Part shown: piece by piece, positions 46,113 through 59,700 of the stretch | Layout: each line of letters opens with the position of its first letter | How positions within the stretch are numbered: the stretch's first letter is position 1 | DNA from: Scenedesmus sp. ARA3 | Lineage: Eukaryota > Chlorophyta > Chlorophyceae > Sphaeropleales > Scenedesmaceae | DNA: 64,000 nt | Assembly: GCA_004335835.1 (NCBI GenBank) | Contig: RWJK01001501.1 | Location: 47,159 to 111,158, forward strand | Direction: 5' to 3' | Position numbers and translations under genes: made by a program | Notes under the pieces: generated by a model | Seen by the model: the letters and a program-made list of their open reading frames with translations, nothing else | The model's database searches: none | Told to the model about the DNA's origin: nothing

Positions 46113-46118
46113 TATAAA
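46113..46118 (+). promoter_or_regulatory. TATAAA box upstream of the Ser/Pro-rich secreted protein
   Basis: TATAAA lies 144 bases before the ATG at 46262, a sensible position if the leader is about 110 bases long. Confidence 0.45.
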
Positions 46119-46261
46119 GCCAGCAGGGGACGCACTTTCCATTACTAAGCTTTCTGTGCGTGACATCCATAAGCACCCGATCTACTTGGAACAGTCACTT
46201 GCAAAGCAGACGGTTGACACCTGCCATTCGTGGTATCCTCGACAAGCGCAGAAACTTCAAG

Positions 46262-47228
46262 ATGAACACCAAAGGAGCTGTTTGGGCGCTGGCAGTGCTG
46301 CTGTGCCTGGCCTTAGTCAGCGGGCGCAAGCTGCTGGATGTGTCGGTGCAGGTGAGCCAGGCTACTCTTACAGTTGCACTGCACTGTGACACTGCACACA
46401 GCCTATTGCCGCAATAGCCAAAGCAGAGGACGACTCATCACAACCTTTGGGCCTGGTTCCTGGTCAGGAGAGGCCGATCAATGCCAACAATGGAGCTAGT
46501 GCACACATCCAGTGATCTGCAACACTCAGCAGCGCTGCAGCAGCATCACATCTGGTCTAGACTGAAAAACTGACACAATGGATGTCCGTGCACCATTGTT
46601 CCATGCTGCTGCAGGCCCCTGGGACCAATGTGAACGTCCAAACCGGCTCCCCAAGCCCCCCTGCCTCACCCGCAGCGTCATCAAGCAGCAAGGGCTCCCC
46701 TTCGCCTTCACCTGCGCCCTGCACCCCAGTCAGCGTTCAAGCGCCCTACACCAACGTGAACGTGCAGGTGGGTGCAGCAGCTGATATTGCAGGCCGTGCC
46801 AGCCGAAAAGCTCATGTGATTCTGAGCCATACACCTGACCACACAAACACGCACATGTCATGGTGTACAGCTGTTGTATGTATGCTTGCACAAGTGTGGC
46901 GGGCCACATGTGCTGCACAGCAAGCCGTCTGTTGAGTTGCAGATATGCATATGCATCTGTAATATGGCCGGCAGCAGCACCTGGCAGTAGGGGCACAGTC
47001 ACACCACCTCAGTTGCTTTTCCCCTGACCCCTTGTGCTGCTGCCGTTGCTGCTGCTGCTGCCACTGCAGGTGCCGTGCTCTCCCTCCCCGTCCCCTGCTA
47101 CCAGCAAGGCCAGCCCCAGCCCGAGCCCGAGCCCAAACCCCAGCACCAACGTCAACGTGAATGTCCCTGTCCCTGGCGTCAGCGTGCAGGCACCCAACAC
47201 CAACGTGAACATAGGCCGCAAGCACTAA
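46262..47228 (+). CDS. Small secreted Ser/Pro-rich (HRGP-type) protein, 3 exons
   Basis: The exons 46262-46351, 46615-46767 and 47070-47228 give 402 nt (133 aa), all phase 0. A signal peptide (VWALAVLLCLALVSG) is followed by two SP-rich blocks (SPSPSPNPS type), targets of proline hydroxylation and arabinosylation in green-algal wall glycoproteins. Between them is a three-fold motif: APGTNVNVQ, APYTNVNVQ and APNTNVNIG, with one Cys per block (PCTP, PCSP). The motif repeats coincide with exon ends, suggesting growth by exon-end duplication. It probably belongs to the extracellular matrix. The family is not recognised beyond this composition. Confidence 0.85.
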
Positions 47229-49638
47229 ACATCAAGGCAGCTTTGGTGGTATGATGCTGTCTCGAGTTGGAAATGCAGTTGGAAGCTGTTGACATGTGCT
47301 TGAGAGTTTACCTGTAAGCTAGCGAGCACAGCGTTGTTTGTGTGCACTCGGGATAATTGTACCGTGTCTGAACAGCCAGTGCAGGCGCATTGAACAAGCG
47401 ATGGTGAAATTGCGGCCAGCTTTCGTGAGCTGTACATGTGTACGTTGTGCATGTGGATCACAGTGCACGGTCTGCGCCATACAGCTGTGAGCATGTGCAG
47501 TCCCGTCCCAGCAGGGCCTGGTGCTGCTCCTACTGTTAACATGGAGTTTTCAGAGTTGTTTACTGTGCATGAGTGGTCTGGAGGTACCCATGCTGTGCCG
47601 CAGGGCATGCATGTGTGGCAGCTGCACTGGATGCTGCTCGAGTTGGCTGCAGCAGGTGATGGCGCGCTGTATGTAGCCCGCGAGGCGGCAATATTGACCA
47701 TTCAGACATGTGAAGTCTTCGTACAATGTACACATGTGGATTACCCAAAAAAGAACCACTTTACACCAAATAGCTGTGCTTGCGCGTGTGCTGCTGCACA
47801 CGGCTGCCATGCTGTGGTCTTGTAGAATACAACAGCAGTGCATATATGCAGTCAACGTTGACCAGTTGGTGGTGCTTGGATGCATGGCAAGCCTTACCAT
47901 TGAGCGGCTGTGCACAGTTGTCCAGGTGGCGTGGATGGTGCCAGTTGAACGTAAAGTCGGCACACTCTCATTTCAAGAGGCGCACTTGTCAGACAGCAAA
48001 TGGCAGGGCCGTGGCAATGCCTTTCCAGTGCGGCCCTGAGTACAGTTGATGTGCCGCAGCACATAATGCGGGTGTCGTGCTTCATGGTCCTTTCCTGGTG
48101 ACTGCTGCATGCAACCAACGCCATCAATGTAGTAACGCAACTGACAGCCAAATCAAGTTGATGTTTTTTGTGGCATGTTTGCAACAGTGACCATGCTTTC
48201 ACCACACAGGGCCCCAGGCGGTATCCGTAATTCTGTGCGCAGCATGTTGCCACAGCAAGGCACCACCAACATTGTGCCCCTGGCCAACAGCCGCAAGTCC
48301 AGGAAAAGGCGGCTGGGCTAGACCATGGCCTACATAAACCGCATTGAGCCATCCCCACGCTTTTCACTAACAACTGTTTCCTGCCACACGAGTTGCAAAA
48401 ACCCTGGCGTGGGCTTTTGCCAGAGAGCCGGCAGCTGCTGCAGGCGCAACAGTGAGCAAATTATGGCACAAGTGTGCAGCTGCTGTGCGCACACGACATT
48501 GCATACAGCAGTACGGAACCCAACAATGCTACAGCTATCAACATGACTGCAGCACGCAGCTGAGTGGGGCATGGATTCATCTGTTTCAACGCCGGTTGCT
48601 GCCACGCTACGGCCAAGACATACAAAACAGTGCAACACCTGCTGTGCCCATGCTGAAAGAGACCTGCTGTGCTAGCACAAAGCACACCCACACACTGCAG
48701 ACCTTGAGAATGTTTATGCGACTATTGACTTGCACACCGTACGCAATACCTGACAACTTCAGAAAGGGAAACTACTACATGTATAAAGAACATAAAGCAC
48801 AACTGTGCAATGCCAGTAAAAGCACCTTGTATTGTTCAGCACCTAAGCCGCTGACTGTTCCAAAGTGCCTGCTCCTTATCCCACCCTACCCACAGAAAAT
48901 TTGCAGCTTTCCAAACCACAAACCCATGCTGCACTTACTGTGACGCCACGAGCTGTTGTGCATGAAGTAGATGTGTCAACTCTGCTCACTCATCATACAG
49001 TGAAGTGCATACTGCACATGTAGTGCGAATGCTGATGCTGCACGCTGGCACTGGGCTGCCCGCCTAACCCACCTGTTGCCTGCTGGAAACCTTTGGATGC
49101 ATGTGCCGCTGAAAGCGCAACATGCAAGATGCAACGCACAGCCATCCAATTCAGAAAAAAGCTGCGCGGTTGTCAGCGGCATTGCGCAACACTTCCTGCC
49201 AGCAGCAACAGGATCTCCATCATGCTATAGCCAGGCCTGCAACCGTAGCATCAACCAAACCATGACAGCTACACATCCACTGTCCATGCAGCGCCAAGAG
49301 CAACCTGTATGTGCTGCAAGCCTGCTACACATTATGGCTACCCACAGCATTATGCAAGCAAACCCGCACTACACCTGAGATGCTGCGAAGTTGACTGTCT
49401 GCATCCAAAGCCCGTGAAGCTGTAACAACACCTGCGGATGCTACAGCCGCTGGCAACCTGGTTTGGCCAGCTGATCCTCCAGCGGCATTTCTTACAACAC
49501 GCCACAAGCCCCATACCAAGTCAATCGACAGCAATGCATGCTGCGCGCGTTGCGACTCAAGCCCCCTGTACATAAGTCAACATACTCTGCAACACAACTC
49601 AAGGAGTGCGAGTATGCGTTGCTTCTTAGTCCGCCTGC
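47229..49638. other. Intergenic region with TGTAA signal and an exon-like stretch
   Basis: TGTAA at 47313-47317 lies about 85 bases after the Ser/Pro-rich protein stop and is a likely poly(A) signal. At 48210-48321 an AG acceptor is followed by an open stretch reading APGGIRNSVRSMLPQQGTTN and ending SRKSRKRRLG plus stop. It looks like a terminal exon but I could not connect it to a gene. At the right end, a minus-strand frame (49325-49573) resembles sequence 3' of the plus-strand peptidase. Otherwise I see nothing. Confidence 0.4.
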
Positions 49639-50547
49639 TCAAGCAGGGAATTCGTAGACAAACCACACACGCGGAGCTGCTGCTCCGCCGTCACTGCCGC
49701 ACGCTTTTGCGGGGTCATCTGGGCACGGCGTGTAACAGCCCAAGGACCCGCCAATAGTGACGTTCAGCCGCACAACGGTGGTGGGTTCCGCGCCAAAGGT
49801 GTAGCCCCAGTCTGGGGCAACAGCAGCAAAAGCAGTTGGGCAGCAAGATCAAGGTAGGCACATCACCAAACGCCGCTAGATGCAGGACACTGTAGATGCA
49901 GATCGTGGCTATGCATGGCACATTGAGAATGCATTTTTCGTTGTGCACTCACACGCAGTTGCCTGAGCAGTGCTCTAGAGCTGGTGCATGTGCTGTGCAG
50001 CGCCGTTGGAGCTGGTGCATGTGCTGTGCAGCGCCGTTGGAGCTGGTGCATGTGCTGTGCAGCGCCGTTGGAGCGACTGCTGAACCAACAGGGACAGCGC
50101 ATCAGCTGCAATGTAACACGTTGTTGCTGTCCTGCTTGCATGTATCTGAACATAACGCCGCTGTCAACACGCCCAGCTTACCGTCTTTGGCAGCGCCTGA
50201 CACAGCAAAGTACTTGGCTTCTTTCATAAGCGCAAACGCCCTGGCTATGTTGTAGCTTGCATTGTGCATCGTTGCATCTGCACGGAGTGCAGCTGCAATA
50301 GACTCCTGCAGGTGCGGCACAAAAGCAATCCTGCAGGTGCTCACAGGCTGTGCAGTATGAAACAGCCGCAGCATGTTGCACCTGACAGCAGGTGGTCCCG
50401 GCAGGGATGCTAGCGCGTACAGCACTGATTGCCCGCATGTAAGCACATAAATGCTATGTGAAGTCTTCCGCTATCAACTCACATCACATTCAAAACAAAT
50501 CAACCATGCTACACTGCATGCTGTCACACTCGCTGGCTCAGTGCGTT

Positions 50548-50639
<92 letters not shown>

Positions 50640-50655
50640 GCAGCAGCAGCAGCAG

Positions 50656-50703
<48 letters not shown>

Positions 50704-53700
50704 GCAGCAGCAGCTGGTGAGCGGCAAGGAGTCAGGCCCACCTCTACAGGTCGGCCCTTCAAGAAAGTCTTTTTGTCTGTCACGCAGCCTCTGGGGATGG
50801 GGCCACCTGGCTGCACCAGCTGGTACAATGCAACCACCTGTGACAGCAGCGGCAACATTAAGCAGGGCTCTTAGCAGTGTGCTATAGAACCAAGCTAAAA
50901 GGAGGCACCCTTTGCTGGCGTGGCAAGTCATTATCTAGCCGCAGCTGCATTGAGTTGCGGCTGAGCAGCAAGCAAAATCTTGTTCTGCGGCGTTCAAGCA
51001 ACACCCGAGTGCTGTCAGGCGCTGTTGCTGGCAGGCCTGGCAGCTGCAGCTGTCATCAGACAGCATGCAAAACCATTCTGCTGCACAGATTGGGGAATGA
51101 AAGTGCTATCCTGCGACAGCTATGCACTTGTGCCGTGCACGCTGTGCAAACTGAGCGGTCAGGAGCAGGCAGGACAGCAAGTAGATGTTGCTAATGCGTG
51201 CAAGCCATGCAAGCACGACACTCTAGGAGAGGATAACAGCTGTTGAAGTTTCCGTGCCGCTCACATCTGGGTTTCCCGCAGCGCAGGCAGACTCTGGGGC
51301 CGGCCCCATTGCCGTGGCTTGGGCCAGGCTCCTGCCGCCGAAGCACTTGCCGCCGCTCACACCAAACAGTGGATGCACCCGCTGGTCTTCTGGGAGCTGA
51401 ACTTTTGAAGCCAGCGAGCCTGCTGCAAGCTTCCAGCACTGCTCTGTGGTATTGCTGGAAGTCAGATCCTCTGACAGCAGATCAGGCAGCACCGGGGCAC
51501 TGGCTTCGCTGCGGAAGCAGCCAAGGTATACGTACGCTGCGTGCATGGCAGGTCAGTGAGGTGCAGGATGGGTATGACTGGTCAGATCCCAACACACTGC
51601 AGCCGGCGCCTGAAGGCCATATGGCATATGGTTGGTGTCCTCTACATTACATATTCAGTTAGGCTACCTCAGCGTCAAGCAACATATACAATTATTTGGC
51701 ATGATTATGCAAGGACTACAGTGCGACTGACAAATCACTGCTCAAGCCCACCAATGTGAGGAGCAGAACATGCCTAACAACAATGTGGATGGCTCACCTG
51801 GCGCAGTTAGCATCCAGTCAACCGCAAACAACTGGGCCTGGCTTCGGTTGCACTTGAACAGCTGCAGAACATAGGACAGGCAACAGACATGCACGGCGTG
51901 TTACATACAAAGATGCTGGTGACTCCGAGTAAATAACTACTTGTACAAGCATATGTGGCACAGGTATGCACGGCTCAAGGCACAGCATGCTGCCATGACT
52001 GTGAGTGCTGCATGCTGGAATGATCCCACCACTGAGCTGTATTGCTTTGCTAGTGTAGCACATGACATGACATGTGCAGGCGTGGTGTCTCAAGGTCGTG
52101 AACTTTGGTCTGTGTAGCGGTACGGCTGTGGGGTGGACTGCGTATAGCAAGCCTGGTGGGAACACAACATTCACAAGAGAACGCGTCTGTGCCGTCATGT
52201 GGATGAGTTTGGACTGAACGGCATGCATGACAAGCAACCATTGGATGCATTCTGCATAGCAACCAACAACAAAAAATAGCTTTTCGCATGTAGCTGAGGG
52301 CTGCAGTGTACCCTGCCAGCGCCAGGCGTGCACAGCTCTTGCAATACAGGCGGCACATTGTGCTGTTGATCCTACCTGCAGTCTTGTTCCTGGGCTGATG
52401 TTGCCTAATGTAACGTCTAGGCAATAATCGAGGGCGTGCCAGGGGCGAAGCGCACCATCAGCGTCCTTCCACCAGCGCTGGTTAGTAAAGCCATTGCAGG
52501 GAAATGACTGTAGGGAGAACAATAGAAGTACCAGCACAGTGCAGCACATGCTTCAGCGGATTCACTGTGTGCAGCAAAGAGTCTTGCAGTTGTACTTCGT
52601 TCTTAGTATAGTGCACTTTCAAGCAAAGCCATGCAGCGCAGGCTGATACAGCATGTGCTTCAAACGTGCGAGATGTGCAGCTGCTGACTCTCCAGCTGTC
52701 GCAACAGCTGCATGATGCAGTGCTGCTGCACATGAGCCGTGATTAAATGCGTTGAAACAGCAGCTGGCGTGACAATTGCAGTACTTGCATGCGCTGTTCA
52801 GCACAAACCATCACAAGTGAATGATGGGGTGCAGCCAAGCCTGGCAGGCTGACACAGCAGGACAACGTCCGACGCGTTAACTGCTGCAGTGGCTTGGTAC
52901 ACTGAATGGCACAGGCTTGCAACCAACTGGAGCCAAGTTACTGGATGCTCAGGCGTGCAGCGAAGAAAATGCTGTTTGGCTCTCACCACAATGCCAGCGC
53001 CATCTATATCCCCATACCCGAACACGTCAAGGCAGTACTGGGTGTCTGCGCAGCACAAGCAGTGCAGATCACCGTGGTGAACAGCAGCACGTGGTGTGTT
53101 GACAGCGCCGAGCTTGGAGGTATTAGTTGTTGCTCATGCCCTATACACGCTGCTCAAGCATGTTGCAGCAGGGATGAGAGGCCGCTTGTGAAAGAGCAAC
53201 AACGCACGACATCTGCGCCTACGTGCCCAATTGCAAGACTTCAAGCATACAGCCGTCATGCCTGTGCACGAAACGTATGGTTTTGCAGTTACTCACCTTC
53301 CCATCTGATGCTGCCATCTGGCTCGTACACAAGGCGTGTGTTGCTGCTGCTGCAAGGCTGCAACTCGACCTGCAAGATGGGCCAGCAGCGCAATGTTCTG
53401 CAGAGGTCTTGGCTCTGGAAAGGTATGTGCTGTTGTGCGTATGTTAGTAGCTGCTGCACCGGCTGCCACTGCTGCAGAAAGCCATGTTTAAACACAGCAA
53501 TATGCCAGTCTTGCATCTCACATGAAGATAAATGCAATCATATCTTGTGCAGCACACATTAAGTCCATGCAAGCACGGCAACATGAGTTGCAGGACCCAA
53601 CGTTTATTTGTCTTGACAGCTTATGCATGCATGCTCAACAAGCAGAAGCACAGCACAAGCCCTGCAGGCTGAGCAAATGCATCTCACAACAGCAGAGGCT

Positions 53701-56700
53701 GTTCTAATGCAGCTTACCTGCTTGATGTAGCCCACCACAGGTGCAGCCAAGCACATGTTTTTGTTTGATTTCAGCGACACAACGCCAGCTCGACCTGTCA
53801 GGGGATGGCAATTAGCGCTCAGTGCATTGCAGATGTAGCTTGTCATACTCATTGTGTAGATTACGACAGCCTTGCTGTTGCACCGCAGCAGATTACCAGG
53901 CTGTAGCACTTGCTGTGGCTGCTAGCTGCTTGTAAAGGCACAGGAGTAAAGCGTAGCAGCAGCGTTACCTTCCAAGTATGGCACAAAGTCAGCCCAGAAA
54001 AGCTTCGCTGTGCTGGCCTTGCATTTCCACAGCTGCGCAACAAGTGGCACACAGCAGCCAACAGTTGATTTTGATGTCCACGGCTTGCCTACCGCACTGG
54101 AGCTGTTTTGCAAATGCATGCTGGTGATGACAGCAAGTGGCGACACACCAGTAACACTTTGTCATGCCATGCTCAGTGCAGTGCCTTACACGCTTAGTGC
54201 AGTGCCTTACACGCTACATACTGCAATGTAGCGCCTGTGCAGTACCTCTCGCACTACGCATTGCAATGCAGTGCCTACACAGTGCCTCGCGCGCTGCCAT
54301 GCTGGTGCATTGCCATCCCGCGCTGCACCCTCAGTACTGCTGTGACCCACCCGAGGATGCTGACACCAGCAGCATCTGTGTACGCATGAAAGCAGCAGCG
54401 GCAGCCGACGCGGCCAACATACCTATCTGACACGTCTGTTCTCTAGCGCTTACTTGTAGTTGAGTTCCTGCGCTGTGCCTCCCCCCATCAACGTCCACAC
54501 ACATTTGCAGGGCATGCAGGGGCCGCAGCGTGCCGTCAGCGCCCTTCAACCAGCGGTGATTGGCAGCACTGTCACACCACCAGGTCTGCATGCAGTAGGC
54601 GGCCAAGGCACAGGTGGCAATTGCAGTGCAGGGCTGCTGGGCACCAGCATGCTGGCAGCACCTAGAACACAAAGTTTGGCTGCATGCCGCACCAGCATGC
54701 TGGCAGCACCTAGAACACAAAGTTTGGCTGCATGCCGCAATGCTTCGCAAGGCAGTACCACGCCATGCATGCAGCAGAAGCTACTTTCACATTTGTGGCA
54801 CTGTACAGTGCCACATATAACACAAGGCTGTAGAAATCAATGCTGTTGCTGTTGATTGCAGCGCATAAGGCAACACGGTTCAAAAATCATTCGGCCATCA
54901 GCATGCTGCCTTGCCGGCGACTTCAAGTCGGGGGCTTCAAAGTAAACTACCTCTGCACCCACCCACCTGGACTTTGGCACCATTGTCACTGCTGGCAGCG
55001 CCAACCGCCAGGCACAAGTTGGTTCCTGCTGCTGCAGCGCCGTACAGCAGGACAGACGATGGCGCGGCCTGACAGTCAGCAGTTGAACCTGAGCATCTCA
55101 GTATGCGATTGCACGTGCATGGCATGGTGCAGAGTGCACACTGCAAGGAACCCACGTGCCCAACACCTGGTCTGGCAACGAGCTTTGGCTTTGAAGCTTC
55201 GGCTGTAGCAGGTGCAGCAGCATGTGCACGCTCAGGTATATGACTGCACACGCGGTTACACGCATGTGCCCAACTACGCACATGTGTGGCATGGAGTCAC
55301 AGGTGTAATTACTGCAGTACATGCCAGCTGGGCCCCAAAACGGTGCACGGCTGCTGTGCAGCAGTTTGGTCACCTTTCAACTGGATCCGACCTTCCTTGT
55401 ACTCAAACAATTGCCGACTGCTCTGCGAGCCGCCACAGGTCTGCAGTCTCATCTGTCGACAAAAGAAGCAGCAACAGCATCAACAGCGCTGCTATGACTT
55501 CCAGCAGCCGTTGTGACTGGGGCTGAGGCTAACTGAGGCAGTCCTTTATAGTAAGAGGCTAGCCAAGTACTGCTGCTTGTGTGACTACACGTTTGAATCC
55601 ACGCAGATTCATAAACTGCCCCTCCACCTGGCATAGCAGTAACATTACTGTTGCATTGTTGACAAGCAACAGCTATCCAGCATATAACAGCGTGATCCGT
55701 TGGCGTCAACACATGCTCCTCTACCATGCTGCACGCTGTTCTGCTGGTCAGCGCCAACCAGCAAGCTCAAAGTGAGTGAGTGAGTGACTACCCAGGCAGC
55801 TCTGCAGCTCCTGGGTAAGTTAAGGCTAAGAGGGTGTGTGTGGCNAGGGGCGGCGCCCCTGGGCTCCACACCCTCTACCCGTCCACTTGCGCCCTAGGGC
55901 ACAAGCGGGGCGTAAGCTCAAACGATTTACAACAGAGGATGTATGTGATTGCGCACCACACCTGGTCTGCATCACCACCCTCGGACTGCGCCGTGACACA
56001 CAGCTCTGGCTTGGCCTGATCGACAATGGACCCACTCACTGCAGCAGCAGGCACATAAGTCGTCGCTTGAATACTCGATGGTTGCTAGCAGCTTGCAAAC
56101 AGCTCGGCATTGTCCCACTGAACACCAGTGTACATCCACTGGTGCCTTGGGTATGAAAGTGCATGCGGTAGCTTCAATGTGGTACAGGCACGCGTCGGCG
56201 GTAACAGGCAGCTGTGTGCGGGGCAGATGTCACGCTCACTCAACGCTGTTAACACACACATACCTGATACAGCACTTCCCGAGCAGCTGCCTGTCACCAC
56301 CCAAGTGACACTGCCATCATTCAATGAGCACACCGCCCGGTACCCCCGGCCCTTAGCTCCTGGGGTGCAGCGTGCTTCGCAGACGCTGCGCAGAGTTGGC
56401 TTGCAGCCTCTCCAAGGCAGGGCGTCTGGTAGCTGCTTAGGGCGCTCGGCACAGGTAACTGCGTAAGGCAGCACACGTGGGCGTGAGGTCAATGCTTCTG
56501 AACCGGCTCCGAGACTGGCGGTGTAGGCAGGTAGTACAAGCAACGAACCTGCAACTGCTGGCACGGCTATGCTGCAACTAGGCTGTCACAAAGTTGGCCC
56601 ACATACCTGTTTTCAGCACCTGCGCCAAGCTGTCGCCACACAGCCTGAAGGGCGCCCGAGTAGCTGCTGACAGGCTGCGGACGCGGCCCACGTTGCCTGT

Positions 56701-59700
56701 CACAAGATCTGCCAGCACTTGCGGCAGTGCCACGGCTACTGGTGAAGCCAATGCGAGCGTTGTAAGATCATCCGCCAGCTTCAGCAGGCGCTCAGGCTGC
56801 TTCGGCGAGTAATGCATGCACCCGGGAACGGGCAGCCAGGACAGCGCCTGCACAAACCTCTGCCGCACTTGCTCGACACTCTCTCTGACCTCCAATGCGT
56901 AGGTGTAGTCTGGCTGCATGATGTAGGCTGCACCGTATGAAATCTTGAAGGAGCCGTTGAGTCCCCAGGAGGGGCCCCAGCTGGCAACCATTGGGAAAGT
57001 TGCCAGGAGGCAAAGCAGCAGCAGCAGCAGAATCAGAAACTGGCTAGCGCCAATGATCTTCATCATTCGAGGGGGAGTCGATCAGCACCCCAGCAACCAA
57101 CAGTCCTGGCCAATCCTGCTGCTGAGCTTCTTTGATGTTTGCGCCTGCGGTGGCTTAGCTGATGTTATAACTTCACTCATGCTTGTACGCAATACTATTC
57201 TTCGCTACGGTTGGGCGTCGACACATGGCAGCTGCTGTCACATCGGTGTGCAGCAGCATAGTGAAAAGACCCAGAGCATTAATCTTGCCCTGCTTCCGGC
57301 ATATGCATGCGCGCGCCTAAGTACATTGTCAGCAACACATCTGCTGCTGAACAACCAAAGACAGCAAGCACACCTGTTTTTGCATAGCCACCAGCCATCG
57401 CCAGCATTGCTTGTGTTGTCTCTCCAGCCGTAGCAGAAGATGGCATGCATTGTCCACTCTGCAGATGCCAGGTCCTCATTCGGAGCAAACACCGCATCTC
57501 CCGCTGCGCCATACGCTCTGAACTGTCCCAGTGCATTGTCGACTGACATGGCCATGGAGGCAATGACTCCGCCTGACAGCATGATGCGCTGCTTTACCTT
57601 TGCCATAGAGTCAAGCGCGTTGGCATCATAAGCCCATGCTAAGGAAGCGCCTGCACAGATCCCCCAGGTGCAGCGAGCATACTTACTTTGCTACACGACG
57701 TTACTAACAGCTGAAGATGCTGGCATGAGATGGGACAGCCAGGTCACACCATGAGCAGCTGGTTTGAGTTCAAGGCATCGCCGTGTTCAACCAGTGCAAG
57801 TGCATATTCAATGCACAAGTGCTTCTAAGCACAGAAGGCGTGCTGCTGCTGCCCAGCAAGCTGCTACGCTACAGTGAAGCACCTTGAAAGCGTCTCAATG
57901 CTGTGCATGCGATGCACTCTCCGCTGCAGACTCACCAGATGGGAGTTGGCTGGGGCACGCGTCAGCGCGTTTGCAATTCCCAATGGCTGCCCCTTCATAG
58001 CCATAGCAGCTGCGTGCAGCCCAGGTAGACACGTCCTTTCTACGAAAACTGGTGATCACATCATCATATGAAGCGCCACTCACGCAGTTCACCCTGGGTT
58101 CCAGCCTGCGTTGTAGAACCAGATGCGGACAGCAGTTGCATGCATGCCATCTGGCTCATAACACCACAGAAATAACAGTACGACAAGGTCTTACGTTTTT
58201 GGTGTGGACAACATCAGCAAAGTGAGGATAGGCAGCACATGGGCTGAGCAAGCACCATATCAGCTCAACAAGCACTTGCTGTGTGACAGCCGTCTTCGGT
58301 TTACATGTACGCAGGCGCAGTACATGTACAGGCACCACCAGCAGCAGCAGCAGCACTGGCAGCGGCGGCACCTCACCTGCAAAAGCTCAAGTCTGCCTCT
58401 GACAGGCTGAGGTCGCGCCAGTCCTGCTGCTTGTATACGTTGATGGCAGCCTCAGCAGCAGCAGTCACCGCAAAGCCAACGCATGAGGAGCACTCACCTT
58501 GGTCCTGCGACAGTAGCAGTATTCCTCAGTGAGACATGCGCCCTTCCCAGCAAAACATGCACTTGTGATGAAATGCATCTCACTGGAGCTGGTACACTAT
58601 CTGTGTGCTTGTCGGGCGCATGCTCATCAGCTCGCGCCAGCATGGAGCACGGATGTACCCTACACATGATCATTGTGCTGCAATCAGCTGGCCAGTATAT
58701 GGTGTGCGAGCAAACAGTAGGCCTACAGCAATAACACGGTCATGTTTTGCTACACGATTCACCGACTGCTTTGCTAGCATGGTACATGCAAAGGTACTCA
58801 CAGTGTCATCAACAAGTCGAAACCCAGCACAGCATGCCAACAGCCTAGTGCGTGGCTTGCACTGACCTAAACATGGCTGGCACTGCCACTGTCTGTCTGG
58901 GCCTAACACATTTCATGCGCACAACACTTTCACTGTAACATATTCAACTGAGAGCTAGATGCAGTCCATCACCCACCTGCATCACCAGGTAAGGCAGAAG
59001 GAGATCAGCAGCATCGGGAGTGAAGCTGTTTGAGAGCTGCAGGCAGCACACAGACACACCTTGCGCGCACACTTACCTGTGCAGGGCTGATGAGAGCGAG
59101 TCGGCCAGCCGTGTCTCGGGTGTTGTTGGAAGAGTAGGAGGCTGGAGTAAGCGCCAGCAGCAGCACATCAGTGCAACTTGCGTCCAGTATGTTGGTTGTG
59201 TTGCATGCTACCCTGGCGATCTGTGTTGCATTGTTGACTGCGCCTAGGTTTCTGACGATGTTCGCCCTGCTGCTCGACAGGACGTACCTTCGGCGGGTGT
59301 TGTCTGCAGGTGTTTGCAGCCCTTTGCCTTTGTAGTTCAGTCCTGTACTTCGCCTGCAAGAGGCACAAGGGCACAGGATAGCATCGCAACATTTCACATG
59401 TTGATGAGGTTGGCGGCAAATTCAACGTAGCTAGCACACAGGCATGACAGCGTCAGATTGCACCGCATGCGCTGGTGCGACGCCTGTAAGTATTGTTTAG
59501 GCTGCTGCTGTGATTGGCTCAATTAAACGATTGGTCCACTCTGGCGTTTGCTGCAACAGCTGCTCAGTACGATGCAAGGAAAGCCTGCTGCTGTTGAGCT
59601 GTGCCAGACTGGCAGTAATACGCAAGATGTGGCAACTGCTTATTTCGCTGCCAGCTTGCATGCTGATTGCCAAAACAATGCAGCACACAGCCGCAGGGTG

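Noticed and set aside
48452..48943. 163-aa plus-strand open frame
   Set aside because: It is Cys/His/Thr-rich with no recognisable motif or splice support. Its length is compatible with chance in this composition.
56578..57066. 162-aa frame beginning MMKIIGASQFLILLLLLLCL, which looks like a signal peptide on a lectin/peptidase fragment
   Set aside because: The hydrophobic start is intron 8 of the minus-strand peptidase (a CTG-type tract read as Leu). The paralogue splices at the equivalent CAG and has unrelated intron sequence.
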